A stretch of DNA of 64,000 nt from Azospirillum sp. B510 (GTDB lineage: Bacteria > Pseudomonadota > Alphaproteobacteria > Azospirillales > Azospirillaceae): contig NC_013856.1 in NCBI RefSeq assembly GCF_000010725.1, positions 659,780 through 723,779 on the forward strand, given 5' to 3'. Made by a program: the position numbers and the translations under genes. Every line of letters starts with the position of its first letter. Positions within the stretch are counted from its first letter, which is position 1. The notes beneath the pieces were generated by a model. The model made no database searches and had not been told where the DNA came from. It was given only the letters and a program-made list of their open reading frames with translations. Below, piece by piece: positions 34,786 to 43,365 of this stretch.

Positions 34786-36876
34786 TCACAATCCTGGCAG
34801 CGGCATCGTCTCATCTCTTTGATAATCAATGAGGTTCTTGGGGCGCCGCGCCTTAATCTCGTTCACGCCCGTTCGCACGGCGTCCGTGTCCAAGGCTGCC
34901 ACGGGAATGTGCCACGGGGCCGATGAGACAAGCTGCGTTGCCGGCAGGATCCCACGCTGAATAAGGCGGTGTACGGAGGGAATCGAGATGCCGAGCCGCT
35001 TCGCTGCCTTGTCGGCCGTCAGCGTCTCGGGACGGGGTACAGTCGGGTCGAAATCGGAAAGGCCAAGTCGCTCCCGCAACAACCGAACCTTCACGGTCGT
35101 CCAGGTCTCTCCGTTATCGCTTCGGCACTTCATGCGGTTCAACGTGACGGAGATCTCATGATCCGGCCAATGCCCGGACAGCTTGCGCACGACCTCCACC
35201 GCTCCTGGATGTGCTTTGTTCGCTCGACGCCCGGTCCTGGCCCGTGGGACACGCAGTTCGGTGTGTCGGCCACCTACCCAGTGGATCCGCAGCACCGCCT
35301 CGTGCGCTGTGTCGTCGAGGTCGATCACCACCTCCTCCACGAGTAGCCGGGTCAGACGTTGCCGAGTTCGCGTGTCCGCTGTCGGTGCATTCCAGGCCGC
35401 CGACAGATCGTGAGCCAACCCCAGAAGAGCCGCCCTGTTCACCCTTGGGCGCGCCGATGAGCGCGCCTCGGCCTCGGCAATCCGACGTTCGATCTGCGCC
35501 ACCCGTTCCAGAGCCGTATTCCAGCGCGCTTCCAGTTCTCTCACAACATGGCGCTTTTCCGGCTCCACGAGGTCGTACCGGCGAGCCGCCAACGAGGCAT
35601 CATAGCGGGCCGCCTCCAACTCGCGCTCCAGCGCTGCCCGCTCTTCCGCCCCCGCCGCAGCCGCCTGGTCGGCGGCAAGCAGGGCAGCCTCCACCGCTCT
35701 GGTAGAGACGGCTTCCAGCATCTGCGCCACGACCGCCCGGTCGACACGAATACCGCCGATGCCGATGCACAGACCGACACCGACATGGGCATCGTCACCT
35801 CGGCATTGGTACCGGTGGGCATGCCCCGACTGCATGCCGTAGAAGACCCGCATCTTGCGACCGCAGTGCCCGCACCGGACCAGCCCGGTCAACAGAGCAC
35901 GGCCACCACGGCCAGCTTTGCGGGCGGCACGCTTCTGCATGTGGGCATTTTCCTCGAGCATGCGCTGATGCTCCTCGAACTCGGCCCAGGTGATGTAGCC
36001 CTCGTGGTTGTCGCGCAGCAGGGTATTCCAGTCGGTGCGCTCTCGTTTATGCCCGCTCGTCTTCCGAGCCCGACCCTCGACAACGCGAGTCCGATTACCC
36101 CGTCGGCCGAACACGTAGGCGCCGGCATAGATCGGGTTCTGCAGGACCTGGATCACCGTGTGGTAGGCCGGCGGCTGCCAAAGGATTTTGCAGGCGATGA
36201 GGTTGCGCCGCACGACGGGGAGTGACAGCTCGGCGGCGCGCGCCCAGAGAAAAACTTGGCGGGCGCTGCCCAGTTCGCGGAACTTGCTGAACAGCATCCG
36301 GATCGCGCCGGCAACGCGCGCGTCAGGATCGATTTCGATCCGTCCGGCCTCGTTCCAGCAGTAGCCGGGCGGTAGCGTGAACCGCAGTTCGCCCCTACGG
36401 GCTTTTCCGTCTCGGGCTTCGATGCCGCGTTGACGCAGCAGGCTGAGTTCGTACTCCGACATTGTTCCCTTCAGGCCGAGCAGAAGGCGGTCGTTCAGCA
36501 GCCTTGGATCATAGACCCCATCTGGGTCGACGACCAACGCCCCAGCCAGAGCACAAAGGTCAATGAGGTGGTGCCAATCCCGGCCGTTGCGGGCCAGCCG
36601 CGATGCCTCGATGCAATAGACGGCACCGACGGTGCCGGCGCAGACCGCCGCCACCAGCTTCTGAAAGCCAGGACGGCATTCGAGGCCGGAACCGGAGCGG
36701 CCAAGGTCCTCATCGATGATCATGACATCGACGAACCCAGCCGCCCGTGCGGCATCAGCCAAGTCATACTGTCGGCGACGGCTTTCCGTGTGGTTGATCA
36801 ATTGACCAGGTGTGGATTGGCGAACATAGATCGCGGCACCGCGGCCCAGATGATCAACGGTGATCTTGGTGCTCAT
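34786..36876 (-). CDS. Large serine recombinase (resolvase/invertase family), complete
   Basis: 696 residues. The N-terminal catalytic domain contains AIYVRQSTPGQLINHTESRR, where the Ser of QST is the nucleophile, and EDLGRSGSGLE. A recombinase domain includes NPIYAGAYVFGRR, followed by a zinc ribbon (LVRCGHCGRKMRVFYGMQ), a long coiled coil (about 435-470) and a C-terminal helix-turn-helix (TADKAAKRLGISIPSVHRLI). This is the architecture of phage-type large serine integrases. The gene sits inside tnpB of IS66, so it probably integrates site-specifically there. Two small frames precede it. It appears intact, unlike the left-arm copy. Confidence 0.92.
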   Translation of the reverse strand: MSTKITVDHLGRGAAIYVRQSTPGQLINHTESRRRQYDLADAARAAGFVDVMIIDEDLGRSGSGLECRPGFQKLVAAVCAGTVGAVYCIEASRLARNGRDWHHLIDLCALAGALVVDPDGVYDPRLLNDRLLLGLKGTMSEYELSLLRQRGIEARDGKARRGELRFTLPPGYCWNEAGRIEIDPDARVAGAIRMLFSKFRELGSARQVFLWARAAELSLPVVRRNLIACKILWQPPAYHTVIQVLQNPIYAGAYVFGRRGNRTRVVEGRARKTSGHKRERTDWNTLLRDNHEGYITWAEFEEHQRMLEENAHMQKRAARKAGRGGRALLTGLVRCGHCGRKMRVFYGMQSGHAHRYQCRGDDAHVGVGLCIGIGGIRVDRAVVAQMLEAVSTRAVEAALLAADQAAAAGAEERAALERELEAARYDASLAARRYDLVEPEKRHVVRELEARWNTALERVAQIERRIAEAEARSSARPRVNRAALLGLAHDLSAAWNAPTADTRTRQRLTRLLVEEVVIDLDDTAHEAVLRIHWVGGRHTELRVPRARTGRRANKAHPGAVEVVRKLSGHWPDHEISVTLNRMKCRSDNGETWTTVKVRLLRERLGLSDFDPTVPRPETLTADKAAKRLGISIPSVHRLIQRGILPATQLVSSAPWHIPVAALDTDAVRTGVNEIKARRPKNLIDYQRDETMPLPGL

Positions 36877-37033
36877 GGGCCTCCTCCCTGTTCTCCATGT
36901 CGAGATGGGCGCCCACAGCTTCCAAGAGGAGATCCGCCAGTACTTGCACGACTTCGTCCGGAACGGCGATGTCCTGAAGCGGAACAGAGAGAGCGAGCGA
37001 GAGTTGGGACGTCGGCCGCGGTCGTCTGGTCAT
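36854..37033 (-). CDS. Small hypothetical protein upstream of recombinase (right copy)
   Basis: Same 59-codon frame as in the left arm, with the same GGAGGAGG ribosome site. It overlaps the start of the complete recombinase by 23 bases, so expression of the two may be coupled. Unknown function. Confidence 0.5.
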   Translation of the reverse strand: MTRRPRPTSQLSLALSVPLQDIAVPDEVVQVLADLLLEAVGAHLDMENREEAHEHQDHR

Positions 37034-37316
37034 CGGCAACCTCCTCCGTGGGTGAGTTGTCCGATGCTGCGCCGTCGCCGATCGAGTCCCGCAGATCCGA
37101 GAGAACTGCCGCCAATGCGCTAAGGGCTGCGACTGTGGTCTGCGGCGGACACAATGCCGCCATATCAAGGCAGTAGGCCGCGTCGCACATCCAGGCCGGC
37201 AATTCCCGGGCGGTATCAGGGCGTTCCTCGAGCCACAGGACGGAGTGACCACCACGTACTGTCCGGCTCACCACCCTCAATGTCTTCCCGTACAGCGGGT
37301 GCCACGGATACTCCAC
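36873..37316 (-). CDS. DUF5372-like small protein of the recombinase element (right copy)
   Basis: Mirror of the left-arm frame, with EYPWHPLYGKTLRVVSRTVR and LWLEERPDTARELPAWMCD. In this arm it precedes an intact recombinase. The start and the C-terminal extent are uncertain for the same reasons as in the left copy. Confidence 0.45.
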   Translation of the reverse strand: MEYPWHPLYGKTLRVVSRTVRGGHSVLWLEERPDTARELPAWMCDAAYCLDMAALCPPQTTVAALSALAAVLSDLRDSIGDGAASDNSPTEEVADDQTTAADVPTLARSLCSASGHRRSGRSRASTGGSPLGSCGRPSRHGEQGGGP

Positions 37317-37350
37317 GCGAGCCGACTCGAAACTGTATGCTGAATGACGC

Positions 37351-37509
37351 TCAATCCCCGCGACGTCCACGGAAGACGTATAAATCGCCGGCATGGGGAT
37401 CGCGGCCAAGACCCTCCTGGACCTTCAGCGCCAGAGAGTTCATCCCGCAGCGCATGTCGGTGACCCCGCCCGCCAGCCAGACCCGAACGCCCGAGGGGAC
37501 CGGGATCAT
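37351..37509 (-). pseudogene. tnpB: IS66 TnpB, N-terminal half (right copy)
   Basis: Mirror of 21753-21911. It ends at RGRRGD; the missing half follows the recombinase element at 34559-34753 on the same strand, which defines the insertion point. Confidence 0.88.
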
Positions 37510-37898
37510 GCCGACCGTCCCGACAGCGCGGCGATCACCGTGCCGACCAGGGCCGGATCGACCGGGCCGGTGATGCGCAAGCGCGCCGTCGCGAATTCGA
37601 CCTCGATGAGACCGGCTGGTGGGGCCGCTGGCGCCGCTGTCGGCTCTGCCACCTCCTCCGGTGCCGGAGCGTCGGTGGCGACGGTGATCGGCATGAAGGC
37701 GGGCAGCCGGGGCTGCTGACCGAAGAACTGGCGGCGCCAGCGGTACAGCAGGCTGACGTCCACGCCCAGGCGCCGGGCGACTTCGGTCGCCTTGACGCCC
37801 GGCTGGAACGCCTCTTCGACCAGCCGCAGCTTCTCCTCGTCGCTGAACTGCCGCCGCCGCTCCTGGCCCGTGATCACCTCGACGCGTTGGATAGTCAT
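37506..37898 (-). CDS. tnpA: IS66-family TnpA-like accessory protein (right copy)
   Basis: Mirror of the left-arm gene: helix-turn-helix TEVARRLGVDVSLLYRWRRQ and a Pro/Ala-rich tail. Intact, overlapping tnpB by four bases. Confidence 0.8.
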   Translation of the reverse strand: MTIQRVEVITGQERRRQFSDEEKLRLVEEAFQPGVKATEVARRLGVDVSLLYRWRRQFFGQQPRLPAFMPITVATDAPAPEEVAEPTAAPAAPPAGLIEVEFATARLRITGPVDPALVGTVIAALSGRSA

Positions 37899-37987
37899 AG
37901 GGACTGCCATAGGGATAGCCATAGGGACAGGCACAATGATTCAGCTTCCCCGCTCGGTCACAAGGCGGCGCTCGGCGGAGGGGTACG

Positions 37988-38335
37988 AAGCACGCGCCGG
38001 TGGCCAAGGCGATGGACTACATGCTGACCCGCTGGGAAGGCTTCACCCGCTTCCTGCACGACGGACGGGTCTGCCTGACCAACAATGCCGCCGAACGAGC
38101 GTTGCGCGGCATCGCACTGGGCAGACGGGCATGGCTATTCTGCGGATCGGATCGAGGCGGGCAGCGCGCCGCCGCCATGTACAGCCTGATCGTGACGGCA
38201 AAGATGAACGACATCGATCCCCAGGCGTGGCTGGCCGACGTCCTGGCCCGCATCAACGATCTGCCGCAGACCAAGCTGCACGAACTGCTGCCCTGGGAAT
38301 GGAAGCGGCTGCACGAGGCGACCACGGCGATCTGA
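37988..38335 (+). pseudogene. tnpC: IS66 TnpC, C-terminal fragment
   Basis: Reads KHAPVAKAMDYMLTRWEGFT, NNAAERALRGIALGRRAWLF and DPQAWLADVLARINDLPQTK, matching the tail of tnpC at 32832 onward almost exactly but on the plus strand. The upstream edge is the IS66 terminus at 37986, so another IS66 copy jumped into this gene. The fragment ends at the normal stop. Confidence 0.9.
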
Positions 38336-38341
38336 GGAACC

Positions 38342-38554
38342 ATGGCCAGAACCCGCAACCTCGTGACCATGGAGCGCGTCGCCGAGATCCTCGGCGAGGA
38401 CGTCGAATGGCTGATCGACATTGCCATCGAGCTGGAGCCGGAGGACGGTTGCCTGGCCGTGTTCGGCCCAGGCGAGCAGTGGTTCCATGCCCTGACCGAA
38501 GATGGCGTCGAAAGCCTTAAGGAACTCATCCAAATCCACCGAGCAGCACGCTGA
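38342..38554 (+). CDS. 70-residue protein at the 3' end of IS66 (copy 2)
   Basis: Identical in sequence to the protein at 32613-32825 and in the same place behind a tnpC tail. The IS66 end follows at 38594 (GTACGCATCC inverted). With no upstream promoter of its own IS, it may not be expressed. Confidence 0.55.
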   Translation: MARTRNLVTMERVAEILGEDVEWLIDIAIELEPEDGCLAVFGPGEQWFHALTEDGVESLKELIQIHRAAR

Positions 38555-38594
38555 ACGATTCGATCCGCACCCGCGTCACTCACCGGATGCGTAC

Positions 38595-38787
38595 GCACCA
38601 CCCGATCCGGGGCGCGCGGATCGTCCAGGCAGGCGGCCAGCCGAGCCGCCACGCCAAGCCGGGATTCGATCTCGCGCACGGCCAGCACCCCGGCATCCGA
38701 CGAAAGCTCTCCGCCATCGAACCGGGCAACAACAGTCTTGCTGCCGACGGATGACAGCCCTGGCAGCGGTAGGGTAGTCTCAATCAT
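38595..38787 (-). pseudogene. IS1380-family transposase, N-terminal fragment
   Basis: Starts MIETTLPLPGLSSVGSKTVV and reaches RLAACLDDPRAPDRVV before the IS66 end at 38594. It aligns with the first 64 residues of the intact IS1380 transposase at 52299. The rest of the same gene lies at 20197-21263. The outer IS1380 end is near 38891 (AATTTTCCAGG). Confidence 0.85.
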
Positions 38788-38896
38788 GGCGGGTGTGGCG
38801 TCCAGAAATGGCGGGGATTGGCTTCGACAACCAAATCTTATGCCAAATCAGAGGGTTAAGCTACATCCGCCAGCCCTGATGAATTTTCCAGGTTAG

Positions 38897-39005
38897 CCGA
38901 CCAATCCAATGACCATCTCTTTCGAACAGGCCGTCGTCCTGGGGGTGGGGCATGCCCCACCCCCAGGACGATCACCAAATTTCCACCACGTCCGTGGACG
39001 CTATC
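38897..39005 (-). mobile_element. IS256-A-type terminal fragment, left border of the catabolic island
   Basis: Read on the minus strand from 39005 it begins GATAGCGTCCACGGACGTGG, then has the 32-bp palindrome TCCTGGGGGTGGGGCATGCC... as in IS256-C, and about 45 bp of the leader before the transposase start. It stops where IS1380 begins. No transposase coding sequence remains. Confidence 0.75.
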
Positions 39006-39025
39006 AGCCGGAGAAAAACCCTGGC

Positions 39026-40387
39026 TCACCGCACGCCGCCGCCCTGCATGCCGGCCGCCGTCGTCTCGGACGGAGAGCGCAGAGGGGCAACATGCTTGAT
39101 CCCTCCGCGATCCCCATACTGCGGCGTCAGCATATACTGGTTCTTGGCCAGGTCATAGATCGCAAAACTGCAATCCAGGAAGGGCGTCTTCGGATCGTAA
39201 ATCTGGGCGCAGTACTGGTTGCCGATGCGATAGGTCTGCCCCGCCTGGTCGTAACCGACCGTCGCCAAAATCTTCCAACTGTCCTCGTCGAAATAGAACT
39301 TCCGGCGGGACATCGCATGCCGCGCACCCGGCTTCAGGGTTGCCTCTACCTCCCAGACACGATGCAACTCGTAGCGCACCCGGTCCATGTTGAGGTGCTG
39401 CGGCCCGAAGGTCTTGTCTGCGGAACCGTTATAAAGATCGTATGTGTTGTAAGGAACATAAAGCTCCTTCTTCCCAATCAGCTTCCAGTCGAAGCGGTCG
39501 GGACGGCCGGAGAACATGTAGATTTCATCATAGAACAGGACCCCGCCATAAGGCGCGGCGGGCGTGTCATATGCGAACTCCGGAGCAAGACGGACACGAC
39601 GCTGTCCCGGTGAATAGACCCAGGCTTTCTGATCGATCTTTTTGTAATCACCGGAGTACCAGACGACATTGATTTCTCCGACGGATCGCGGCGGAGCGAT
39701 CGTCGAAGCCTTCATCATGTTATAGGCACCCTCAAGTGCAGTCTTGTCGGGGTTGTAATATTGCGTTTCGAAATAGGTGTTAGAGACGTTGAGTTCCGTC
39801 ACCATGCCCGCGCCATCCACCATATAACCATCCACCGTCAATTCGGTGGCAAGCGGCTGCCACGACAACAGGTGGTTCCACAAAACCTCCAGTCCTGATT
39901 TGGGAATCGGAAACGGAATACCGCCATAAGCCCCCTGCACCCCATCGCCGCCGACGTTCACCAGCGACGCGCGGGTGGCGTTCGCCACCGTGTTCTTCAA
40001 AACCCAGTCCGGATAGGTCGTCGTCCGGCGGGTCTTGTAAACGTTGATCTTGAAATCGGGCCAGCGCTTAAGAAGCGTTTGTGCCCCCTCATCGAGGGAT
40101 TTGGCATACTGGGCCATATTCTGCTGGGTAATGGTGAACAGGGGCTTGTCATCGGCGAATGGATTGGGCAGCACTCCCTTGGCGGGATCCGAACCGGAAG
40201 GCGGAGCGATCTTGGCCGCCTCCGCACTGTAAGGGGGAATGCTACCATCGGCATTCCCAGTCTTTTCAGCGCCGAATTCCGTCAGGGTGGCGCCCAGCGC
40301 CTTGGCTTCTTCAGCCGTTACCGCCGCCGTCGCCGAGCTCGCGAGAGCTGCGGTGAAAGCCATGCTTAGAAACATCCGGGAAAACAT
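39026..40387 (-). CDS. DUF1329 envelope protein
   Basis: 453 residues. A signal peptide (hydrophobic core then SSATAAVTAEEAKALG, likely cleavage near residue 20) directs it to the periplasm or outer membrane. WSGDYKKIDQKAWVYSPGQR, VRLAPEFAYDTP and DRFDWKLIGKKELYVPYNTY are typical DUF1329 segments, a LolA/LolB-like beta fold. DUF1329 and DUF1302 genes occur as pairs in proteobacteria that take up or oxidise hydrophobic compounds. It lies 22 bases after the DUF1302 gene, so they form one operon. Precise function is unproven. Confidence 0.85.
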   Translation of the reverse strand: MFSRMFLSMAFTAALASSATAAVTAEEAKALGATLTEFGAEKTGNADGSIPPYSAEAAKIAPPSGSDPAKGVLPNPFADDKPLFTITQQNMAQYAKSLDEGAQTLLKRWPDFKINVYKTRRTTTYPDWVLKNTVANATRASLVNVGGDGVQGAYGGIPFPIPKSGLEVLWNHLLSWQPLATELTVDGYMVDGAGMVTELNVSNTYFETQYYNPDKTALEGAYNMMKASTIAPPRSVGEINVVWYSGDYKKIDQKAWVYSPGQRRVRLAPEFAYDTPAAPYGGVLFYDEIYMFSGRPDRFDWKLIGKKELYVPYNTYDLYNGSADKTFGPQHLNMDRVRYELHRVWEVEATLKPGARHAMSRRKFYFDEDSWKILATVGYDQAGQTYRIGNQYCAQIYDPKTPFLDCSFAIYDLAKNQYMLTPQYGDRGGIKHVAPLRSPSETTAAGMQGGGVR

Positions 40388-40409
40388 GGTTGGCTCACTC
40401 CGAGCTTGA

Positions 40410-42104
40410 TCAGAAAGTGGTCTGCACGGACAGGGAAACCCAGCTGCGGTCATTGCCGGCATAGTTCCCGTTGCCACTGATGGCGACTCCGTTCACGATT
40501 TGGTTGATGTCGGCATGGCTCTTGGCATAGGTCAGCGTCGCGGTGTAGGCTTGGCGAATGTCAGCCTTCAGCGATGCCGAGTAGGTATAGGAGCCCTGGC
40601 TACCGCTGAGAGAAGTGGCGCCGTTGCCATAAAGGCCGTAGCTCGCGGTGAGCGGCATCGTCAGGTCGATACCAGGCAGAACCTGAAGCCATTGCGGCGA
40701 GAACTGAACGCCAATACCCACAAAGTCGCGGCTGGCACAACCGTCGCGTTTGCTACCCGGCCCTGTGCGGGTTCCATTCGAACAGCCGCCGTAGCCAACT
40801 CCGTTAAAGAGTTCGGCGTGCTTGGTCACGGACATCAGGCGCTCATAGGAGAGTTCCGCGATAAAGGTACCTGTGTCGTAGAGCGCAGTAGGCGTCAGAC
40901 CGCCGACGGCGTTGAGGTTGACGTGGGCAGTATCGCCGCGCGGCCCCTCATTGTCGACGGGGCTTATCCCGGAGGCCAACAAAGGCGCGTTGCTGCGGAA
41001 GGAAATATCGGTGCCGACGCTGTAACCCCCGATATCGACGTTTAGGCTCGTGCCGACCATCCGAATATCCTTCGGATAGACCATGCGATAGCCGGTGGGC
41101 AGTACCCCTCTGAGAAGAACCTGCGGAGCGAGCCAAGGCGTCGGATCATCGAACTGACGATAATAACCGGTCAGAGTGCCACCCTCAAGAATCTCCGGCG
41201 ACCAAGCCACACTGGTCCCGAAGCTGCCATTGAAGGCCTTCTTGGGAGTCAACGGCGACTGGCGGGGTACATTCAAACCAGGGGCCAGGGGAAACTGATC
41301 AGGTCCGCTAAACAGGAAGTCGGCCGAACCGAAATAGGTGCCTCCCTCGGGAAAACGTGACGGGCGCCAATGGAGCATGACCTGGGCAGCCAGTGACAGG
41401 CTGGGCGTGGCACTCCATTGCGCGCTGGCCTGAGCAACGGGAAGAAGGATTTCCTTCAGCGTGGACCCTGGAACCGCCTGGGCCTTCCGACCATCGATCG
41501 GTGCCTGACCATAGGCGATGCCGTTCTGGAAGAAATCGAAGGTCGAGGTTCCCCATGAGATCGCATGCTGACCGATCTTGAAATTGATCGGTGAATCGCC
41601 CACGTCGATCTTTCCGAAAGCAAAAGCATCGAGCAGTTCGCCAGACGGCCCATTATAGAAACGCTCGACTTCTTTAGAGTATTTGTTCGAAAAATAGCTT
41701 CCGCTGTACCCAGCCGCAGCCAAAGTAGGATTCTGCTTGCTGGTCTTGTTATTATAGGCGGCATCATACCACCCCGCGCCGCTGACGCGCACTCCATAGA
41801 CACGCTGATACGTGATGTCCAACTCGCTGAGCAAATCAATGCGGTTGGTTACAAAATCGCCGCGATCAAATTTGTAATCACTTTCGTCGAATGTTGGGTT
41901 GTTTGCGATCGCACTTTGCCGCCCGCCCACCCGCATCCCGGAACTGCCCTTGATGGTGTTATCCAATCGGATGGACCAATCGGAATTTCCAGTTTCAAAT
42001 TCCAGTGCGCTTGCGGAATGGCTGATCACCGTCCCGACTAGAAAAACCCAGAGAGCAATGTCACTCCTCATTTTTTGTTCATTTTTGTTTGATCGATCAC
42101 CCAT
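40410..42104 (-). CDS. DUF1302 outer-membrane beta-barrel protein
   Basis: 564 residues from ATG 42104, which follows GGGGAGG by six bases; an internal start at residue 12 (MRSDIAL) gives a tidier signal peptide (VFLVGTVISHSASA). The rest is rich in alternating hydrophobic strands, with FDRGDFVTNRIDLLSELDIT, FKIGQHAISWGTSTFDFFQN and a final aromatic strand ending SVQTTF, as expected for an outer-membrane barrel. It is probably a channel for hydrophobic substrates used by the nearby P450 pathway. Third-position GC is visibly lower than in neighbouring regions. Confidence 0.85.
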   Translation of the reverse strand: MGDRSNKNEQKMRSDIALWVFLVGTVISHSASALEFETGNSDWSIRLDNTIKGSSGMRVGGRQSAIANNPTFDESDYKFDRGDFVTNRIDLLSELDITYQRVYGVRVSGAGWYDAAYNNKTSKQNPTLAAAGYSGSYFSNKYSKEVERFYNGPSGELLDAFAFGKIDVGDSPINFKIGQHAISWGTSTFDFFQNGIAYGQAPIDGRKAQAVPGSTLKEILLPVAQASAQWSATPSLSLAAQVMLHWRPSRFPEGGTYFGSADFLFSGPDQFPLAPGLNVPRQSPLTPKKAFNGSFGTSVAWSPEILEGGTLTGYYRQFDDPTPWLAPQVLLRGVLPTGYRMVYPKDIRMVGTSLNVDIGGYSVGTDISFRSNAPLLASGISPVDNEGPRGDTAHVNLNAVGGLTPTALYDTGTFIAELSYERLMSVTKHAELFNGVGYGGCSNGTRTGPGSKRDGCASRDFVGIGVQFSPQWLQVLPGIDLTMPLTASYGLYGNGATSLSGSQGSYTYSASLKADIRQAYTATLTYAKSHADINQIVNGVAISGNGNYAGNDRSWVSLSVQTTF

Positions 42105-42147
42105 TACCGGCCTCCCCTTCCAGCTCTTGCATTTTTTGAAGTTTTGC

Positions 42148-42181
42148 AGCGCTCTTATCAAACTGAGCTCATAAGAGCGCT
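42148..42181. promoter_or_regulatory. Inverted repeat upstream of the DUF1302/DUF1329 operon
   Basis: AGCGCTCTTAT (42148-42158) and ATAAGAGCGCT (42171-42181) are perfect 11-base arms around a 12-base spacer, 44 bases upstream of the DUF1302 start. It may be a regulator-binding site; the TetR gene lies about 0.5 kb away. Confidence 0.5.
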
Positions 42182-42415
42182 TACAGAGCCAATGCCAAAC
42201 TATCAGCATCATCTAACTATCGGCACATCGGTATGTCAAGAAAAACGAATGTCGTTCACATAATAGAATATCTTGCCGAGATCTCCGCCGTCACGTTGCG
42301 GGCTCACACAGGAACCCCCTACGGTATCGACCACTGAACAGCAGATTGGGGAGCGGCACGGTTCGGTGGGACACCCGGCTGTGGTAGATTGCACCGCAGC
42401 CGGAAGGCTTCGAGA

Positions 42416-42620
42416 TGGACAAGGAACAGGAACGTAAGCCTGAGGGGGCGCCGAAGCGCGCCCAAAACGCTGGCGTAGGCGCCCCCTCGAACGCGGACGC
42501 CAGCACGCCCCAACGCTTCTCCGCGGCACGCAAGCAAGGTGGCGGCTGTCACGCGCCTGCTGCGCGATGAGCCGCTGGAGGTTGTTGCCCGGGGGTTGAA
42601 CGTCACAGCACGGGCCGTGT
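42416..42620 (+). pseudogene. IS3-type OrfA remnant
   Basis: A plus-strand frame starts MDKEQERKPEGAPKRAQN and reaches PQRFSAARKQ. After a frame change it continues VAAVTRLLRDEPLEVVARGL, NVTARAVS and stops. FSAARKQ...AVxRLLRGExLExVxRxLxVTA is the start of a common IS3-family OrfA. Only about 65 codons remain. The flanking 42182-42415 holds no gene that I can support. Confidence 0.5.
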
Positions 42621-42642
42621 CCTGAAGCGGCAGAACCGTTGT

Positions 42643-43287
42643 CTATGGCCGCACATCGGCCTTGCGCTGAAAGCTGCATCCACCCACCACCATATCGATG
42701 GCATCGCGAAGGAAGTCATCGTCGGTCTTCACTGGCCTCCCTTCCACGATGTCGTCATCGCGTTCGACCAGCAGATCGCAGAAGGCGCAGGACAACAGCC
42801 GGAGCCGGAGAAACAATTCATACCTCGGCACATGCAATTGGCGCTCGAGACGAGCCAGGACTTCACCGCCGGTTTCCGACGGATCCATTATCGCCATCCG
42901 CTGGGACCATACCTTCGGAGAACGCAAGGCATGACGGAAAAAGCCGGCGTAGGTGTGCCGGCCCTCAGAGTCGGTCAGATCACAGAAGGGCTGGAACAGC
43001 AGCGTCATCAAGGTGACGGGGTCGTCCAGACGACCAGCCGCGCGGGCTTCCTCGAACAGAATTTTGCGCCGCCTTTCAAGCTCTGGAAGCCTCTGCTTCC
43101 AAATCGCCATGACCAAGTCGTCCTTGCTGCCGAAATGATAACTGACAGCTGATTTGTTGCTGACCCCTGCGGCATTGTAGATGCTGCGAAGGGAAACCCC
43201 TTCGAATCCATGACGGGCAAAAAGGACCTCCGCCGTATCGACCAGAGCAGTCGATGTGGAGGCAATGTTCCAGCGCGCTTTGCTCAT
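42643..43287 (-). CDS. TetR/AcrR-family transcriptional regulator
   Basis: 214 residues. The N-terminal DNA-binding domain reads LVDTAEVLFARHGFEGVSLR, then YNAAGVSNKSAVSYHFGSKD, standard for TetR. The C-terminal ligand domain is unassigned. The ATG at 43287 (MSKARWN) is preferred to a GTG eight codons earlier. It is last in the minus-strand catabolic operon, 78 bases after the P450 gene, and probably controls it. Palindromes at 42148-42181 and 49406-49441 are candidate targets. Confidence 0.88.
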   Translation of the reverse strand: MSKARWNIASTSTALVDTAEVLFARHGFEGVSLRSIYNAAGVSNKSAVSYHFGSKDDLVMAIWKQRLPELERRRKILFEEARAAGRLDDPVTLMTLLFQPFCDLTDSEGRHTYAGFFRHALRSPKVWSQRMAIMDPSETGGEVLARLERQLHVPRYELFLRLRLLSCAFCDLLVERDDDIVEGRPVKTDDDFLRDAIDMVVGGCSFQRKADVRP

Positions 43288-43365
43288 CGCGTTCCCAGCA
43301 TCCTCGGCCACCGTCCAACCGCCCGCCGTCGCCCATCACCACCAAATGGCGGGCAACCTTACGGA

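Larger units (their letters stand above)
32573..37986 (-). mobile_element. IS66-family element interrupted by a serine-recombinase element
   Basis: Ends GTACGCATCCGGTGAGTGAC (from 32573) and, inverted at 37986, GTACCCCTCCGCCGAGCGCC agree at 15 of 20 positions, as expected for IS66 terminal repeats. Gene order on the minus strand is tnpA, tnpB 5' half, recombinase element (about 34754-37353), tnpB 3' half, tnpC (frameshifted) and a 70-residue passenger frame. The two ends have different flanks, so no target duplication remains. Confidence 0.85.
35473..37998 (-). repeat. Right arm of the 2,526-bp inverted repeat
   Basis: Exact mirror of 21264-23789 as far as I can read. The outer 12 bases (37987-37998) continue directly into a second IS66 tnpC gene, showing that this copy is inserted in IS66 DNA. 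The same 12 bases also flank the left arm, so the arm was copied together with its flank. Confidence 0.9.

Noticed and set aside
21264..38594. The 17.3-kb block as a clean IS66 composite transposon
   Set aside because: The IS66 ends have no matching target duplications, the outer elements are fragments, and codons are missing from the split IS1380; serial insertion, copying and deletion explain it better.
38937..38968. Perfect palindrome of about 32 bp as an operator or terminator
   Set aside because: The same palindrome occurs at a fixed place in IS256-C, so it is an IS-end structure.
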